DNA of 64,000 nt, taken from contig JAZORR010000041.1 in the NCBI GenBank assembly GCA_045656705.1, forward strand, positions 124,001-188,000. Direction: 5' to 3'. The DNA comes from RGIG4576 sp045656705 (GTDB lineage Bacteria; Bacteroidota; Bacteroidia; Bacteroidales; Muribaculaceae). Below are positions 25,341 through 33,835 of this stretch, in pieces (positions within the stretch are counted from its first letter, which is position 1; every line of letters begins with the position of its first letter). The notes beneath the pieces are model-generated. The model was not told where the DNA came from. It ran no database searches and worked only from the letters and a program-made list of their open reading frames with translations. A program made the position numbers and the translations under genes.

Positions 25341-25364
25341 GTGAATAAATGTGGATAATTGAAA

Positions 25365-26312
25365 TCAGATAGGATATTCGTCGAGGTCGTAGAGGACGGT
25401 TGAGAGATAACGTTCGCCACTATCGGGAAGTAGAACGACAATGGTTTTATCTTTGTTCTCTGGACGCTTTGCAAGTTCGGTAGCAGCCCACATAGCAGCA
25501 CCTGACGATATGCCTACGAGTAACCCTTCGGTTTGCGATAGTTTGCGACTTGTGAGAATTGCATCGTCATCTTTTACTCTAATGACTTCATCAACAATGG
25601 CACGATTGAATGTTTTGGGGATAAAATTAGCCCCTATACCTTGAATCTTGTGAGGTGCCGCACGTCCTTCAGTAATCATAGGCGATGAATCGGGCTCAAC
25701 TGCCACTATTTTGATGTTTGGATTATGAGCTTTCAGTCTATATCCTGTGCCACTTATTGTTCCGCCGGTTCCTACTCCTGCTACGAAAATATCGATATGC
25801 CCATCGGTGTCGCGCCATATCTCTTCGGCAGTAGTGCCAATGTGTGCCGTAGGGTTTGCCTGATTGGAAAATTGTTGCAAGATGATAGAGTTTGGAATTT
25901 CTGCATTAAGTTCTTCGGCGCGTTTTATAGAACCTGCCATACCTTCAGCTCCTGGCGTAAGCACCACTTGTGCGTTTAGAGCTTTCAATAGCATTTGTCG
26001 CTCTTGGCTCATAGTGTCGGGCATAGTGAAAATGGATTTGTAGCCACGCGTAGCTGCCACGAAAGCAATGCCTACGCCTGTGTTGCCACTTGTTGGCTCA
26101 ATGATAGTGCCTCCTGGTTTCAGCAGACCTCTCTTTTCAGCATCGAGAATCATTGAATATGCCACTCTGTCTTTTACGCTTCCTGCCGGATTGAAGTATT
26201 CAAGTTTTGCAAGTATTGTGGCCTTTGCGTTTGCGACTTGGCTATATTTTTCTACTCTAAGCAGAGGAGTATTACCTATAAGGTCGGTGAGATTATGTGC
26301 TATTTTTGCCAT
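25365..26312 (-). CDS. cysK: Cysteine synthase A
   Basis: The PLP enzyme makes cysteine from O-acetylserine and sulfide. The 315-residue protein shows the PLP lysine in NPAGSVKDRVA (about residue 45), the substrate loop EPTSGNTGVGIA, the phosphate-binding GVGTGGTISGTGY and the C-terminal ISSGAAMWAA and LPDSGERYLST. Length and motifs fit CysK rather than cystathionine beta-synthase. It is a single-gene unit with its own promoter. Confidence 0.96.
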   Translation of the reverse strand: MAKIAHNLTDLIGNTPLLRVEKYSQVANAKATILAKLEYFNPAGSVKDRVAYSMILDAEKRGLLKPGGTIIEPTSGNTGVGIAFVAATRGYKSIFTMPDTMSQERQMLLKALNAQVVLTPGAEGMAGSIKRAEELNAEIPNSIILQQFSNQANPTAHIGTTAEEIWRDTDGHIDIFVAGVGTGGTISGTGYRLKAHNPNIKIVAVEPDSSPMITEGRAAPHKIQGIGANFIPKTFNRAIVDEVIRVKDDDAILTSRKLSQTEGLLVGISSGAAMWAATELAKRPENKDKTIVVLLPDSGERYLSTVLYDLDEYPI

Positions 26313-26340
26313 AAAAATCTAAATAAAATAAATGATTATG

Positions 26341-26371
26341 CAAAACTAATGAAAAATATAAGATTTTACAA
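26341..26371 (-). promoter_or_regulatory. Promoter of cysK
   Basis: On the minus strand, TTG (26371-26369), 20 nt, TAGTTTTG (26348-26341), 28 nt before the ATG. Confidence 0.7.
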
Positions 26372-26413
26372 TATAATACAAATAATTCCTCTGAAAGTTT
26401 ATGAAATAAAAAT

Positions 26414-26446
26414 GAGGACTATGCTCGTTGTGTAAACATAGCCCTC
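26414..26446 (-). terminator. Terminator of the phosphodiesterase gene
   Basis: A 10-bp stem with one mismatch (GAGGGCTATG paired with CATAGTCCTC on the minus strand), then ATTTTTATTT. Confidence 0.75.
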
Positions 26447-26468
26447 AAAAAGGAATTATAGACTTATT

Positions 26469-29414
26469 TTATTTTTTGATAAGTTTTGTAGATTGGTTGT
26501 TAGCCTTCACGATGTAGATGCCTGAAGGAAGGTTTTTTACATTTAGAATAGCTTGGTTGCCATCTACCGATGCGTTAGCGTCTACTTGTGCACCTGCAAG
26601 GTTGAATAGGGCGATGTCGGTGATGTCTTGGCTTGCAGTAACTGTAACATTACTTACAGCAGGATTAGGATATACCTTGATGCTTGTGTTCTTTGCAACC
26701 TTGATGTTTTCTACGCCAGTGACCACTGCATTCTTGTTGTACAACTTATATACTGCCAAACCGTTAGCTGGGCAATATTGATAGATGTAGCAGCTGTGGT
26801 CGTCAATCTTTTCGGCGCGTACCCAGTTTGATACTGAATAGTTACCTCCTGTAGTGTAGCCAAGTGTACCGATAGGCTCAATGTTTTTAATCACTTTATC
26901 TTCGGTCATATCACGCACTGTGAAGCCACCCTTATAATTGGCACCACTACTATGCATAAATATTTCGTGACCACTTAGCACTAAGTATTCACCACCTACT
27001 GAGCTATTACGTGCAGGTTGAGTGGTAGATGCACTGCCCGACATATAAGCCTTGCTTGTGCCATTATTGAATTGGTAGTAACCATCGCTACGCACTTGGT
27101 AGATCCATTTTTCTGGGTTGTTTTCCATTGGAATCACATAACCAGCAGTAGAGCCCTTGATAGCAAGACCTGTGTAAGAATTGGTAGCAGTGACCTTACC
27201 TTCTACCATTGTGATCACACACACAGCAGTTTGACTATTAGGGAACATATAGATGTAGCCACCTTCTTTGCCTAATACATTACCTGATGCACTGATAAAG
27301 TTGGTTTGACCTGTGAGAGGAATTGTAACATCTAATTCTACAGGAGTGCCAGGGTTGGCTACAGTAGTACCAGCAGGATAGATGATAAACTTGTGTTCGG
27401 TACCAGTGTCTTTGTCGTTACGGATAACGATGTTGCCAGCGTCGTCGCAGTCGCAACCCCAGCCGCTACCACCAGCTACACTACCAAGATATTGTGCATC
27501 GTTGCCGAAGATGTGTAGTTTCTTTTCTACGCAGTTGTTTACATAGAAATGACCATCGTGTCCTGCACCTTGTTGAGCATTTGTACCGTGAATGTTTGAT
27601 GGTGCGTTGCCAAGAGTTGTACTCTTTTCCCAAACTTCTTCAAATACGAATTCTACTTCTTCAGATGGTGTAGGTTCTTCGCCTGCCGAAGAATCATACA
27701 TCTTGTACACTGCCATACCATTAGCAGGGCAGTATTGATAAATGTAGCAGCTATATTCATCGATGCGTTCGATATTTATCCAGTTACCACAAGTCTTGTT
27801 GCCGCCATCTACATAGCCAAGAGAACCGATAGGATCGATATTATCTACTACAGTACCCAAACTCAAATCACGTACTGTGAAGCCGCCTTTGTAGTGAGGT
27901 CCACTATTGTGTAGGAAAATTTCTTTTTCGCCAAGAGTGATGTAAGCACCACCGATAGTAGTATTTCGATTAGGAGCAGAGGCAGAGAAAGAACCTGTGA
28001 GCAATTCGGCATTAGCACCCTTGGTGTAAGTGTAATAACCCTTTGCACGAATTTGGTAAATCCATTCTTCTGGATTATTGTTCTTAGGTATTACATAGCC
28101 TTCTACAGTACCTTCGAGAGAAAGAGCGCCTGATTGCTTAGTTTCGGTAACTGCACCATTGGCTACAGCTATCACGTTCACTGCAGTGTTTCCAGCAGGA
28201 TAAGTGTAGATGTATCCACCATCGCCAAGCACATTACCCGAAGCTGAGAATACGTTTGATTGTCCACCAACAGGCACTGTTACGTTGATGTGTACTGGTG
28301 TGCCAGGTTTTTCGACTGTAGCACCAGCAGGGTAAACCATAAAGCTGTGAGATGTTTCGTGCAAAGAGTCGGTGCGTAGGATGATGTTACCTGCATCGTC
28401 AATAGCACAACCACGACCATATGTACCAGGAATGCTACCAAGACAACCAGTCTTGTCGAAAATGTAAAGTTTTTGTTCGTTGTGGTTGTGAACATAGAAT
28501 TTTTGGTCGTGTCCACCACCTTGAAGAGCATAGATACCATCGATGTTTTCAGGAGCGTTGCCAAGAGTTGTACTCTTTTCCCACACCACTTCAACTTTGA
28601 CTACTGATTCTTCTTCAAGAACGATTTCAGGAAGAGATGATGGTTCGAGATAGTCGGTAGTGATGTAGTCGCAACCATAACCACCATAGATAGAGTAGTT
28701 AGTATTGTTGTTTACGGTCCACACATTTACAGGCAAACCTGCATCTTGATATTTCTTTACAGCATCGCGATTGATTTCAGAACCTGTAGCAGAGTCGATA
28801 CCGATGCCCCAAGTTTTACACCATTCAAATGAACTTGCAAATGATGATGAGTAGCAAAGGTATTGCAATTTGATATCAGGATAGTTATTCTTGATGTATT
28901 GAAGACAAGGCTTCATTGAAGTGAGAATGATACAAGTGCTACGGAAACCTTTGCTTTCAATCACCTTGATAAGGTTAGGAATACCAGAGCAGTCGTTGGA
29001 ATTGATACCAGTGGCCCATTTAAGCTCGATAAGAGGTTTCACATTGTATTGAGCACAAATGTCGAGATACTCTTCAAGTGAGCAAAGATGACCAGTGTAT
29101 TTCACACCACCACGAGTTTGTGAAAGAGTTTCGGCTTGCAATGCTTCAAGAGTGTTGCTTGCGATAGTGAGAGTACCACCCCAAGTGGTTAGGTCGTCGT
29201 TGTGGCAACATACATGCTTGCCATCTTTGGTTACCTTAACGTCGGTTTCGAGGTATTCATACCCCTTTTTAGCACCATTGATAAACGCTTCTTCGGAGTT
29301 TTCAAGTCCCCAATAACTACCACGGTGTCCCACAAGAATAGGCTTGTGTACCGCTGCTGTGATGCACATCGCAAACATTACGATGGTCACGAAAAGTGTA
29401 CTGATTCGTTTCAT
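26469..29414 (-). CDS. T9SS-exported glycerophosphodiester phosphodiesterase with tandem repeats
   Basis: The 981-residue protein has a signal peptide (1-21) and a GDPD barrel (about 24-260): VGHRGSYWGLENSEEAF, LETDVKVTKDGKHVCCHNDD carry the catalytic His-Arg, Glu, Asp and His. Two copies of a ~315-residue domain follow (about 277-595 and 597-905), each opening with VWEKSTTLGNAP and closing with SCYIYQYCPANG, probably beta-propeller-like. The last ~75 residues (IKVYPNPAVSNVTV ... GIYIVKANNQSTKLIKK) are a type A T9SS sorting domain. It probably hydrolyses glycerophosphodiesters at the cell surface or outside the cell. Confidence 0.88.
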   Translation of the reverse strand: MKRISTLFVTIVMFAMCITAAVHKPILVGHRGSYWGLENSEEAFINGAKKGYEYLETDVKVTKDGKHVCCHNDDLTTWGGTLTIASNTLEALQAETLSQTRGGVKYTGHLCSLEEYLDICAQYNVKPLIELKWATGINSNDCSGIPNLIKVIESKGFRSTCIILTSMKPCLQYIKNNYPDIKLQYLCYSSSFASSFEWCKTWGIGIDSATGSEINRDAVKKYQDAGLPVNVWTVNNNTNYSIYGGYGCDYITTDYLEPSSLPEIVLEEESVVKVEVVWEKSTTLGNAPENIDGIYALQGGGHDQKFYVHNHNEQKLYIFDKTGCLGSIPGTYGRGCAIDDAGNIILRTDSLHETSHSFMVYPAGATVEKPGTPVHINVTVPVGGQSNVFSASGNVLGDGGYIYTYPAGNTAVNVIAVANGAVTETKQSGALSLEGTVEGYVIPKNNNPEEWIYQIRAKGYYTYTKGANAELLTGSFSASAPNRNTTIGGAYITLGEKEIFLHNSGPHYKGGFTVRDLSLGTVVDNIDPIGSLGYVDGGNKTCGNWINIERIDEYSCYIYQYCPANGMAVYKMYDSSAGEEPTPSEEVEFVFEEVWEKSTTLGNAPSNIHGTNAQQGAGHDGHFYVNNCVEKKLHIFGNDAQYLGSVAGGSGWGCDCDDAGNIVIRNDKDTGTEHKFIIYPAGTTVANPGTPVELDVTIPLTGQTNFISASGNVLGKEGGYIYMFPNSQTAVCVITMVEGKVTATNSYTGLAIKGSTAGYVIPMENNPEKWIYQVRSDGYYQFNNGTSKAYMSGSASTTQPARNSSVGGEYLVLSGHEIFMHSSGANYKGGFTVRDMTEDKVIKNIEPIGTLGYTTGGNYSVSNWVRAEKIDDHSCYIYQYCPANGLAVYKLYNKNAVVTGVENIKVAKNTSIKVYPNPAVSNVTVTASQDITDIALFNLAGAQVDANASVDGNQAILNVKNLPSGIYIVKANNQSTKLIKK
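26702..28586 (-). repeat. Two ~950-bp tandem coding repeats in the phosphodiesterase gene
   Basis: The copies span about 27630-28586 and 26702-27626. They share near-identical DNA at their 5' ends (GTTGCCAAGAGTTGTACTCT near 28560 and 27605 on the plus strand) but have diverged elsewhere, so the duplication is not very recent. Confidence 0.8.
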
Positions 29415-29464
29415 TTGGTTAAGTTTTTTGATTAGTTAATAATATGTTGTTAGTTTTTTAATGT

Positions 29465-30172
29465 TTAAAGTTTTCCGTTGTCGAGGTAGCTATAGTATTC
29501 GTTGTGTGCCACAATGATGTGGTCGAGAAGAGGAATGCCTATTGCTATACCTCCTTTGCGTAGGTTTTCGGTGAGTTCGTTGTCTTGTGGACTTGAACAG
29601 CGATTGCCTGAGGGGTGATTGTGTACGGCAATGAAGCAGTCGGCAAGTTGCTGAATAGCTGTTTTTAGCACCATTTTCACGTCGACTGCCGTGCCAGCAG
29701 TGCCTCCACTGCTTATCTTGTATTTCCCGGTGACGCGTTTTGCTCGATTGAGTGTAATAATCCAAAATTCTTCGTTTGGAAGGTCGCGAAGGTCGTGCTT
29801 GATATATTCAAAGGCCTTTCGTGAATCGGTAATTTGAGGTTTTTCCTCGTAGAAGTCCTCTTCGTGATACCTACGAGCTAACTCAAGTGAGGCAAGGATA
29901 GTTTCGGCTTTAGCTTTTCCTATGCCGTGAAATGCGCTTGTGAGGTCTTTTATATTTCGTCGTCCGAGATTATAAAGTTTATTATCGTTGGCATTTAAAA
30001 TACGCTGGCAGAGATCGATAACCGATTCACCTCTACTGCCACTTCCCACAAGAATAGCCAAAAGCTCGGCAGTGGTGAGCGCACGAAATCCCAATCGTTC
30101 GGCTTTTTCACGCGGACGATCTTCGGCTGCAAGGTCCTTTATGGCGCGAGTATATTGATTATCGATTTCCAT
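29465..30172 (-). CDS. radC: DNA repair protein RadC (MPN/JAB domain)
   Basis: The 235-residue protein has the N-terminal helix-hairpin-helix region (PREKAERLGFRALTTAELLA; SAFHGIGKAKAETI) and the C-terminal JAB metalloprotease-like core with the zinc motif FIAVHNHPSGNRCSSPQDNE (H-x-H-P-S-G-x8-D-type). Despite the name, a role in repair is disputed. It follows the glycosyltransferase gene after 7 nt and the phosphodiesterase gene lies 50 nt downstream, without a clear promoter between. Confidence 0.95.
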   Translation of the reverse strand: MEIDNQYTRAIKDLAAEDRPREKAERLGFRALTTAELLAILVGSGSRGESVIDLCQRILNANDNKLYNLGRRNIKDLTSAFHGIGKAKAETILASLELARRYHEEDFYEEKPQITDSRKAFEYIKHDLRDLPNEEFWIITLNRAKRVTGKYKISSGGTAGTAVDVKMVLKTAIQQLADCFIAVHNHPSGNRCSSPQDNELTENLRKGGIAIGIPLLDHIIVAHNEYYSYLDNGKL

Positions 30173-30179
30173 AGTGTAG

Positions 30180-31178
30180 TTATTTACCTTTGCGTATGGA
30201 TATTTCTTCTTCTATGTTGCGTCCGTGGCCGAGAAGTATTTTCCACACATATGCTTTAATAAATCCACAACCATAAGCACCGAGTTGTATTATGCTGGTG
30301 ATTACAGCCAAAGAACCTATTTTTAGGCTACGAGTGGAGATGATGGCAGTGAACCACACTGCGAGCAGATATACTGCAAGTGGAAGTATTGCCCACCATT
30401 GCCACAAGAGCGATAATAATATCATTGCTGCACTGCCGAGTACAAAAAATGCTGGAAGGCAGTGAACTAATTTCATAGAACCAGGATAAAGCAGTTTCAA
30501 TGTAATGCGCGACATACCGAAAACATAGGTTTGACGCCAAAACTTTGGCAATGAAGTGCGTCGTTTGTGGTAGACATAAGCATCACGAATAAGCTGAATG
30601 CTGAAATCGGCTTGGCGAATGCGTGTACTCATATCAATATCTTCGGAGAACATCTCGTGAAAACCACCCACCTTTTCCCACACTTTGCGTGAATAACCCA
30701 TATTAAATGAGCGAGGTACAAATTTTTCCATTTGCACTTTACCTCCACGTATTCCACCTGTGGTGAGGAATGAAGTCATACTGTAATTGATGGCCTTTTG
30801 CACATCGGTGAAAGAGTCGTGGGCAGCATCTGGACCACCGAAACAATCGGTGTAGTTTTCCTTAAGTTTCATGTTTAGAGCATCGAAGTATCCTTCGGGT
30901 ATTACGCAGTCAGAGTCAAAAAAAATGAAATATTCGCCTCTCGCACGTTCTATACCATAATTGCGAGCAATACTTCGTCCCTCATTGCTTTTGTGATAAT
31001 ATTGAATGTCAAGAATGTCGACATATTTGTCGGCAATGTGTTTGCATGGTTCGGTAGAACCATCCTCTACGAGAATGATTTCAAAGTCGTGATTGGTTTG
31101 GTGAGATAAACTTTCAAGTAGGTCGCTCACCTCATCTATACGATTGTAAACTGGTACAATTACAGAAAAATATGGCAT
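30180..31178 (-). CDS. Family 2 glycosyltransferase, membrane associated
   Basis: The 332-residue protein begins with the GT2 fold (FSVIVPVYNRIDEVSDLLES, then ILVEDGST and the metal-binding FFDSDC, about residue 91). The acceptor-site region contains FSEDIDMSTRIRQADF. Two or three membrane segments close the protein (FFVLGSAAMILLSLLWQW and following). It is first in a unit with radC. The sugar and acceptor cannot be named. Confidence 0.9.
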   Translation of the reverse strand: MPYFSVIVPVYNRIDEVSDLLESLSHQTNHDFEIILVEDGSTEPCKHIADKYVDILDIQYYHKSNEGRSIARNYGIERARGEYFIFFDSDCVIPEGYFDALNMKLKENYTDCFGGPDAAHDSFTDVQKAINYSMTSFLTTGGIRGGKVQMEKFVPRSFNMGYSRKVWEKVGGFHEMFSEDIDMSTRIRQADFSIQLIRDAYVYHKRRTSLPKFWRQTYVFGMSRITLKLLYPGSMKLVHCLPAFFVLGSAAMILLSLLWQWWAILPLAVYLLAVWFTAIISTRSLKIGSLAVITSIIQLGAYGCGFIKAYVWKILLGHGRNIEEEISIRKGK

Positions 31179-31205
31179 ATGCTATATGTTATCGTGTTAA
31201 CAATA

Positions 31206-31213
31206 CAAATGTA
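31206..31213 (-). promoter_or_regulatory. Promoter -7 element of the glycosyltransferase-radC unit
   Basis: TACATTTG on the minus strand, 27 nt before the ATG; no -33 TTG at the right place. Confidence 0.5.
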
Positions 31214-31230
31214 GTCAATTATTTACGAAT

Positions 31231-31262
31231 AAAAAAAGGATTGCGTTAAAAACGCAACCCTT
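31231..31262 (-). terminator. Terminator of ald
   Basis: A 12-bp stem with one mismatch (AAGGGTTGCGTT/AACGCAATCCTT on the minus strand), short loop, then a T7 run. Confidence 0.85.
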
Positions 31263-31308
31263 CGAGTTAATTATTTTGGAAAATATGAGAAAATCTTGTG
31301 TTAGCGAT

Positions 31309-32424
31309 TTAAGCAAGCACTTCTTCTACTGGAGTATATTCCAATCCGAATACTTTAGCCACAGCTTCGTAAGTGGTTTTACCTTCTACCATATTCAAGC
31401 CCTTGGCAAGAGCTGGGTCGTCCTGACACGCTTTCTTCCAACCCTTGTCGGCAAGACGGATGGCATAAGGAAGAGTGGCATTGCTAAGTGCAATTGTTGA
31501 AGTGTAAGGTACTGCACCTGGAATGTTTGCTACTGCGTAGTGAACCACTCCATCTATGATGTAAGTAGGGTCGGAGTGAGTAGTAGGGTGAGATGTCTCG
31601 AAGCAACCTCCTTGGTCGATAGCCACATCCACAAGCACTGTGCCAGGTTTCATGAGTTTTAGCATATCTTTTGTGATGAGGTGAGGAGCCTTATCACCAG
31701 GGATAAGCACTGAACCGATAATTAGGTCGATGTGACCGAGTTCCATATTGATATTGTGGCTATTGCTATAAATAGTCTTTACATTCTTTGGAAGCACGTC
31801 CGATAGATAGCGCAGACGCTTCAAGTTGATGTCCGTAATCATTACTTCAGCTCCCATTCCAGCTGCCATAATAGCGGCTTGAGTACCCACAGTACCTGCC
31901 CCAAGCACAAGCACGCGTGCAGGGCGTACTCCCGGAACACCTCCCATAAGTTTGCCTTTACCACCTTGAGGCTTTTCGAGGAAACGAGCTCCTTCTTGTA
32001 TCGACATACGACCTGCTACTTCGCTCATAGGGATAAGAAGAGGAAGTGAACCATCGTCGAGTTGAACAGTTTCGTAAGCAAGACACACTGCTTTGCGTTG
32101 TTTCATAGCAAGTGTGAGAGTTTCGTCGCAAGCAAAGTGGAAATATGTGAAAAGGAGTTGTCCTTCTTTGATAAGCTCGTATTCTGGCTCGATAGGTTCT
32201 TTTACCTTCACTATCATATCGGCAATGGCATACACATCGGCAATAGTAGGTAGGATTTTTGCTCCATAATCGATGTATTCTTGGTCGGAGAAACCAGAGT
32301 TCTCGCCCGCAGTGTGTTGCACATATACTGTGTGCCCGCGTTTTACAAGTTCCTTAACTCCAGCAGGTGTTAAACCTACGCGACTCTCGTTGTTTTTGAT
32401 TTCTTTTGGAATACCAACTATCAT
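31309..32424 (-). CDS. ald: Alanine dehydrogenase
   Basis: The enzyme interconverts alanine and pyruvate with NAD(H) and ammonia. The 371-residue protein starts IVGIPKEIKNNESRVGLTPA, has the active-site lysine in MIVKVKEPIEPEY and His in YFHFACDETL, and the NAD loop VLVLGAGTVGTQAAIMAAGM, followed by the DVAIDQGGCFETSHPTTH motif. It is monocistronic; no TAnnTTTG element is evident upstream. Confidence 0.96.
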   Translation of the reverse strand: MIVGIPKEIKNNESRVGLTPAGVKELVKRGHTVYVQHTAGENSGFSDQEYIDYGAKILPTIADVYAIADMIVKVKEPIEPEYELIKEGQLLFTYFHFACDETLTLAMKQRKAVCLAYETVQLDDGSLPLLIPMSEVAGRMSIQEGARFLEKPQGGKGKLMGGVPGVRPARVLVLGAGTVGTQAAIMAAGMGAEVMITDINLKRLRYLSDVLPKNVKTIYSNSHNINMELGHIDLIIGSVLIPGDKAPHLITKDMLKLMKPGTVLVDVAIDQGGCFETSHPTTHSDPTYIIDGVVHYAVANIPGAVPYTSTIALSNATLPYAIRLADKGWKKACQDDPALAKGLNMVEGKTTYEAVAKVFGLEYTPVEEVLA

Positions 32425-32575
32425 AATCGTAAGTTTTATAAGGTTAATAAAAGGTATTATTTATAGTTTCTATCTACAAAAAAAATATTTTGGGCGAAAA
32501 TTAGTAAAATTATTTGAGAAAATATTGAAATGAGTCAAGTTTTTTAGGATGTTTGAAAATTATGTTTTTAGACAT

Positions 32576-32611
32576 AAAAAAAAGACGCAATCCTCAGATG
32601 AGAATTGCGTC
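32576..32611 (-). terminator. Terminator of efp
   Basis: A 12-bp stem with one mismatch (GACGCAATYCTC and complement), a 4-nt loop and a T8 run on the minus strand. Confidence 0.85.
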
Positions 32612-32642
32612 GTAATCAATAAATGGTTATTCTTGCTTGTAA

Positions 32643-33209
32643 TTAAGCCTTAACACGACCTACATAAGAACCATCGCGAGTATCTACTTCGATAGTTTCA
32701 CCTTCAGTGATGAAAAGAGGTACACGCACTGTAGCACCAGTTTCCACTGTAGCAGGTTTCAAAGTGTTAGTAGCTGTGTCACCCTTAAGACCTGGCTCAG
32801 TGTAAGTGATTTTAAGAGTAGTCTTAACAGGCATTTCAGCGTAAAGAACTGTATCGGTAGAAGCGTCAGAAACCACAGAAACTGTGTCACCTTCCTTCAT
32901 GAAATCTACACCTGTTACAAGTTCGCGATTGATAGCTACTTGTTCAAATGTTTCGTTATTCATAAAGATAAGGTCACCACCATCTACATATAGGAATTGG
33001 TGGTCACGGCGTTCTACGCGTACATCTTCAAGCTTTTCACCGATATTGAAGCGGCGTTCCAATACACGACCATCTACTACATCTTTAAGCTTAGTACGCA
33101 TAAATGTGTTACCCTTACCTGGCTTAACATGTAGGAATTCAATACAAAAATAAAGACGGCCGTCCATACGGATACAAGTACCGTTCTTGATGTCTTGAGC
33201 GTTCATCAT
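32643..33209 (-). CDS. efp: Elongation factor P
   Basis: EF-P relieves ribosome stalling at polyproline. The 188-residue protein has the three beta-barrel domains of the family: the N-terminal KOW-like domain with the modifiable tip VKPGKGNTFMRTK, the middle OB domain (YVDGGDLIFMNNETFEQ) and a C-terminal domain ending DTRDGSYVGRVKA. The lysine in PGKGN is at the modification site; no modification gene (epmA/B) is nearby. Start: the first of two adjacent Met codons. Confidence 0.97.
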   Translation of the reverse strand: MMNAQDIKNGTCIRMDGRLYFCIEFLHVKPGKGNTFMRTKLKDVVDGRVLERRFNIGEKLEDVRVERRDHQFLYVDGGDLIFMNNETFEQVAINRELVTGVDFMKEGDTVSVVSDASTDTVLYAEMPVKTTLKITYTEPGLKGDTATNTLKPATVETGATVRVPLFITEGETIEVDTRDGSYVGRVKA

Positions 33210-33268
33210 AATGCTTTCTCGAAATTTATTTTTTTGAAAATTATTGTGTTTCTTATGAAATCGAGTGC

Positions 33269-33299
33269 AAAATTAATGAGTTTTAGCAAAAAACGCAAA
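33269..33299 (-). promoter_or_regulatory. Promoter of efp
   Basis: On the minus strand, TTG (33299-33297), 20 nt, TAATTTTG (33276-33269), 59 nt before the ATG. Confidence 0.7.
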
Positions 33300-33326
33300 A
33301 AAGTTGCACCTAAAAATGAATAAGAT

Positions 33327-33357
33327 TTGTTTATTTGCGAAAAAGTGCCTAATTTTG
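33327..33357 (+). promoter_or_regulatory. Promoter of rpmH
   Basis: TTG (33327-33329), 20 nt, TAATTTTG (33350-33357), 45 nt before the rpmH ATG. Confidence 0.75.
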
Positions 33358-33402
33358 CATTCCGAAAGTTGAAAATAAGTAAAACAAAATAAAATTAGAG
33401 TA

Positions 33403-33558
33403 ATGAAAAGAACATTCCAACCTTCAAACAGAAAGAAAGCTAATAAGCACGGTTTCCGTCTTAGAATGAAGACAGCTAACGGTCGTAAGGTATTGGCACG
33501 CCGTCGTGCAAAGGGTCGTTACAGCCTTTCAGTATCTGATTCAGTTTACAAGCACTAA
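33403..33558 (+). CDS. rpmH: Ribosomal protein bL34
   Basis: The 51-residue basic protein reads MKRTFQPSNRKKANKHGFR then RMKTANGRKVLARRRAKGR, the unmistakable bL34 sequence of the large ribosomal subunit, with a Bacteroidetes-type extension (YSLSVSDSVYKH). It has its own promoter and terminator. It is not next to dnaA or rnpA here, which is usual in this phylum. Confidence 0.97.
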   Translation: MKRTFQPSNRKKANKHGFRLRMKTANGRKVLARRRAKGRYSLSVSDSVYKH

Positions 33559-33630
33559 TCAGAAAGCGCGTGAGCGCATACATGGCTGAGCTTTCCTAAT
33601 ATTTAGTGGAGGGCGAGGTATATAAAAATT

Positions 33631-33671
33631 ACCGTTGTTATCAAATAATGAGATAATAACGGTTGTTTTTG
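33631..33671 (+). terminator. Terminator of rpmH
   Basis: A 12-bp stem with one wobble (ACCGTTGTTATC with GATAATAACGGT), a 9-nt loop, then TGTTTTTG. The next 108 nt to the glnS terminator hold no gene; I see only two AATTGGTAG direct repeats. Confidence 0.85.
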
Positions 33672-33779
33672 TGTGTCTACGATTCTGCTGCAGAATGATA
33701 ATGATTTGGTATCTGATAGGTAGGCTTTGGCGCGATTTTTTGCAATTGGTAGAAATATTCATTAATTGGTAGCAAAGAA

Positions 33780-33814
33780 AAATGAGATGTGTTCCAGTGG
33801 AATACATCTCATTT
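33780..33814 (-). terminator. Terminator of glnS
   Basis: A long, nearly perfect stem (AAATGAGATGTATTCCA and complement) with a tight loop, followed by TTTTT on the minus strand. Confidence 0.9.
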
Positions 33815-33835
33815 CGTATTATAAAAGTTTGGAAT

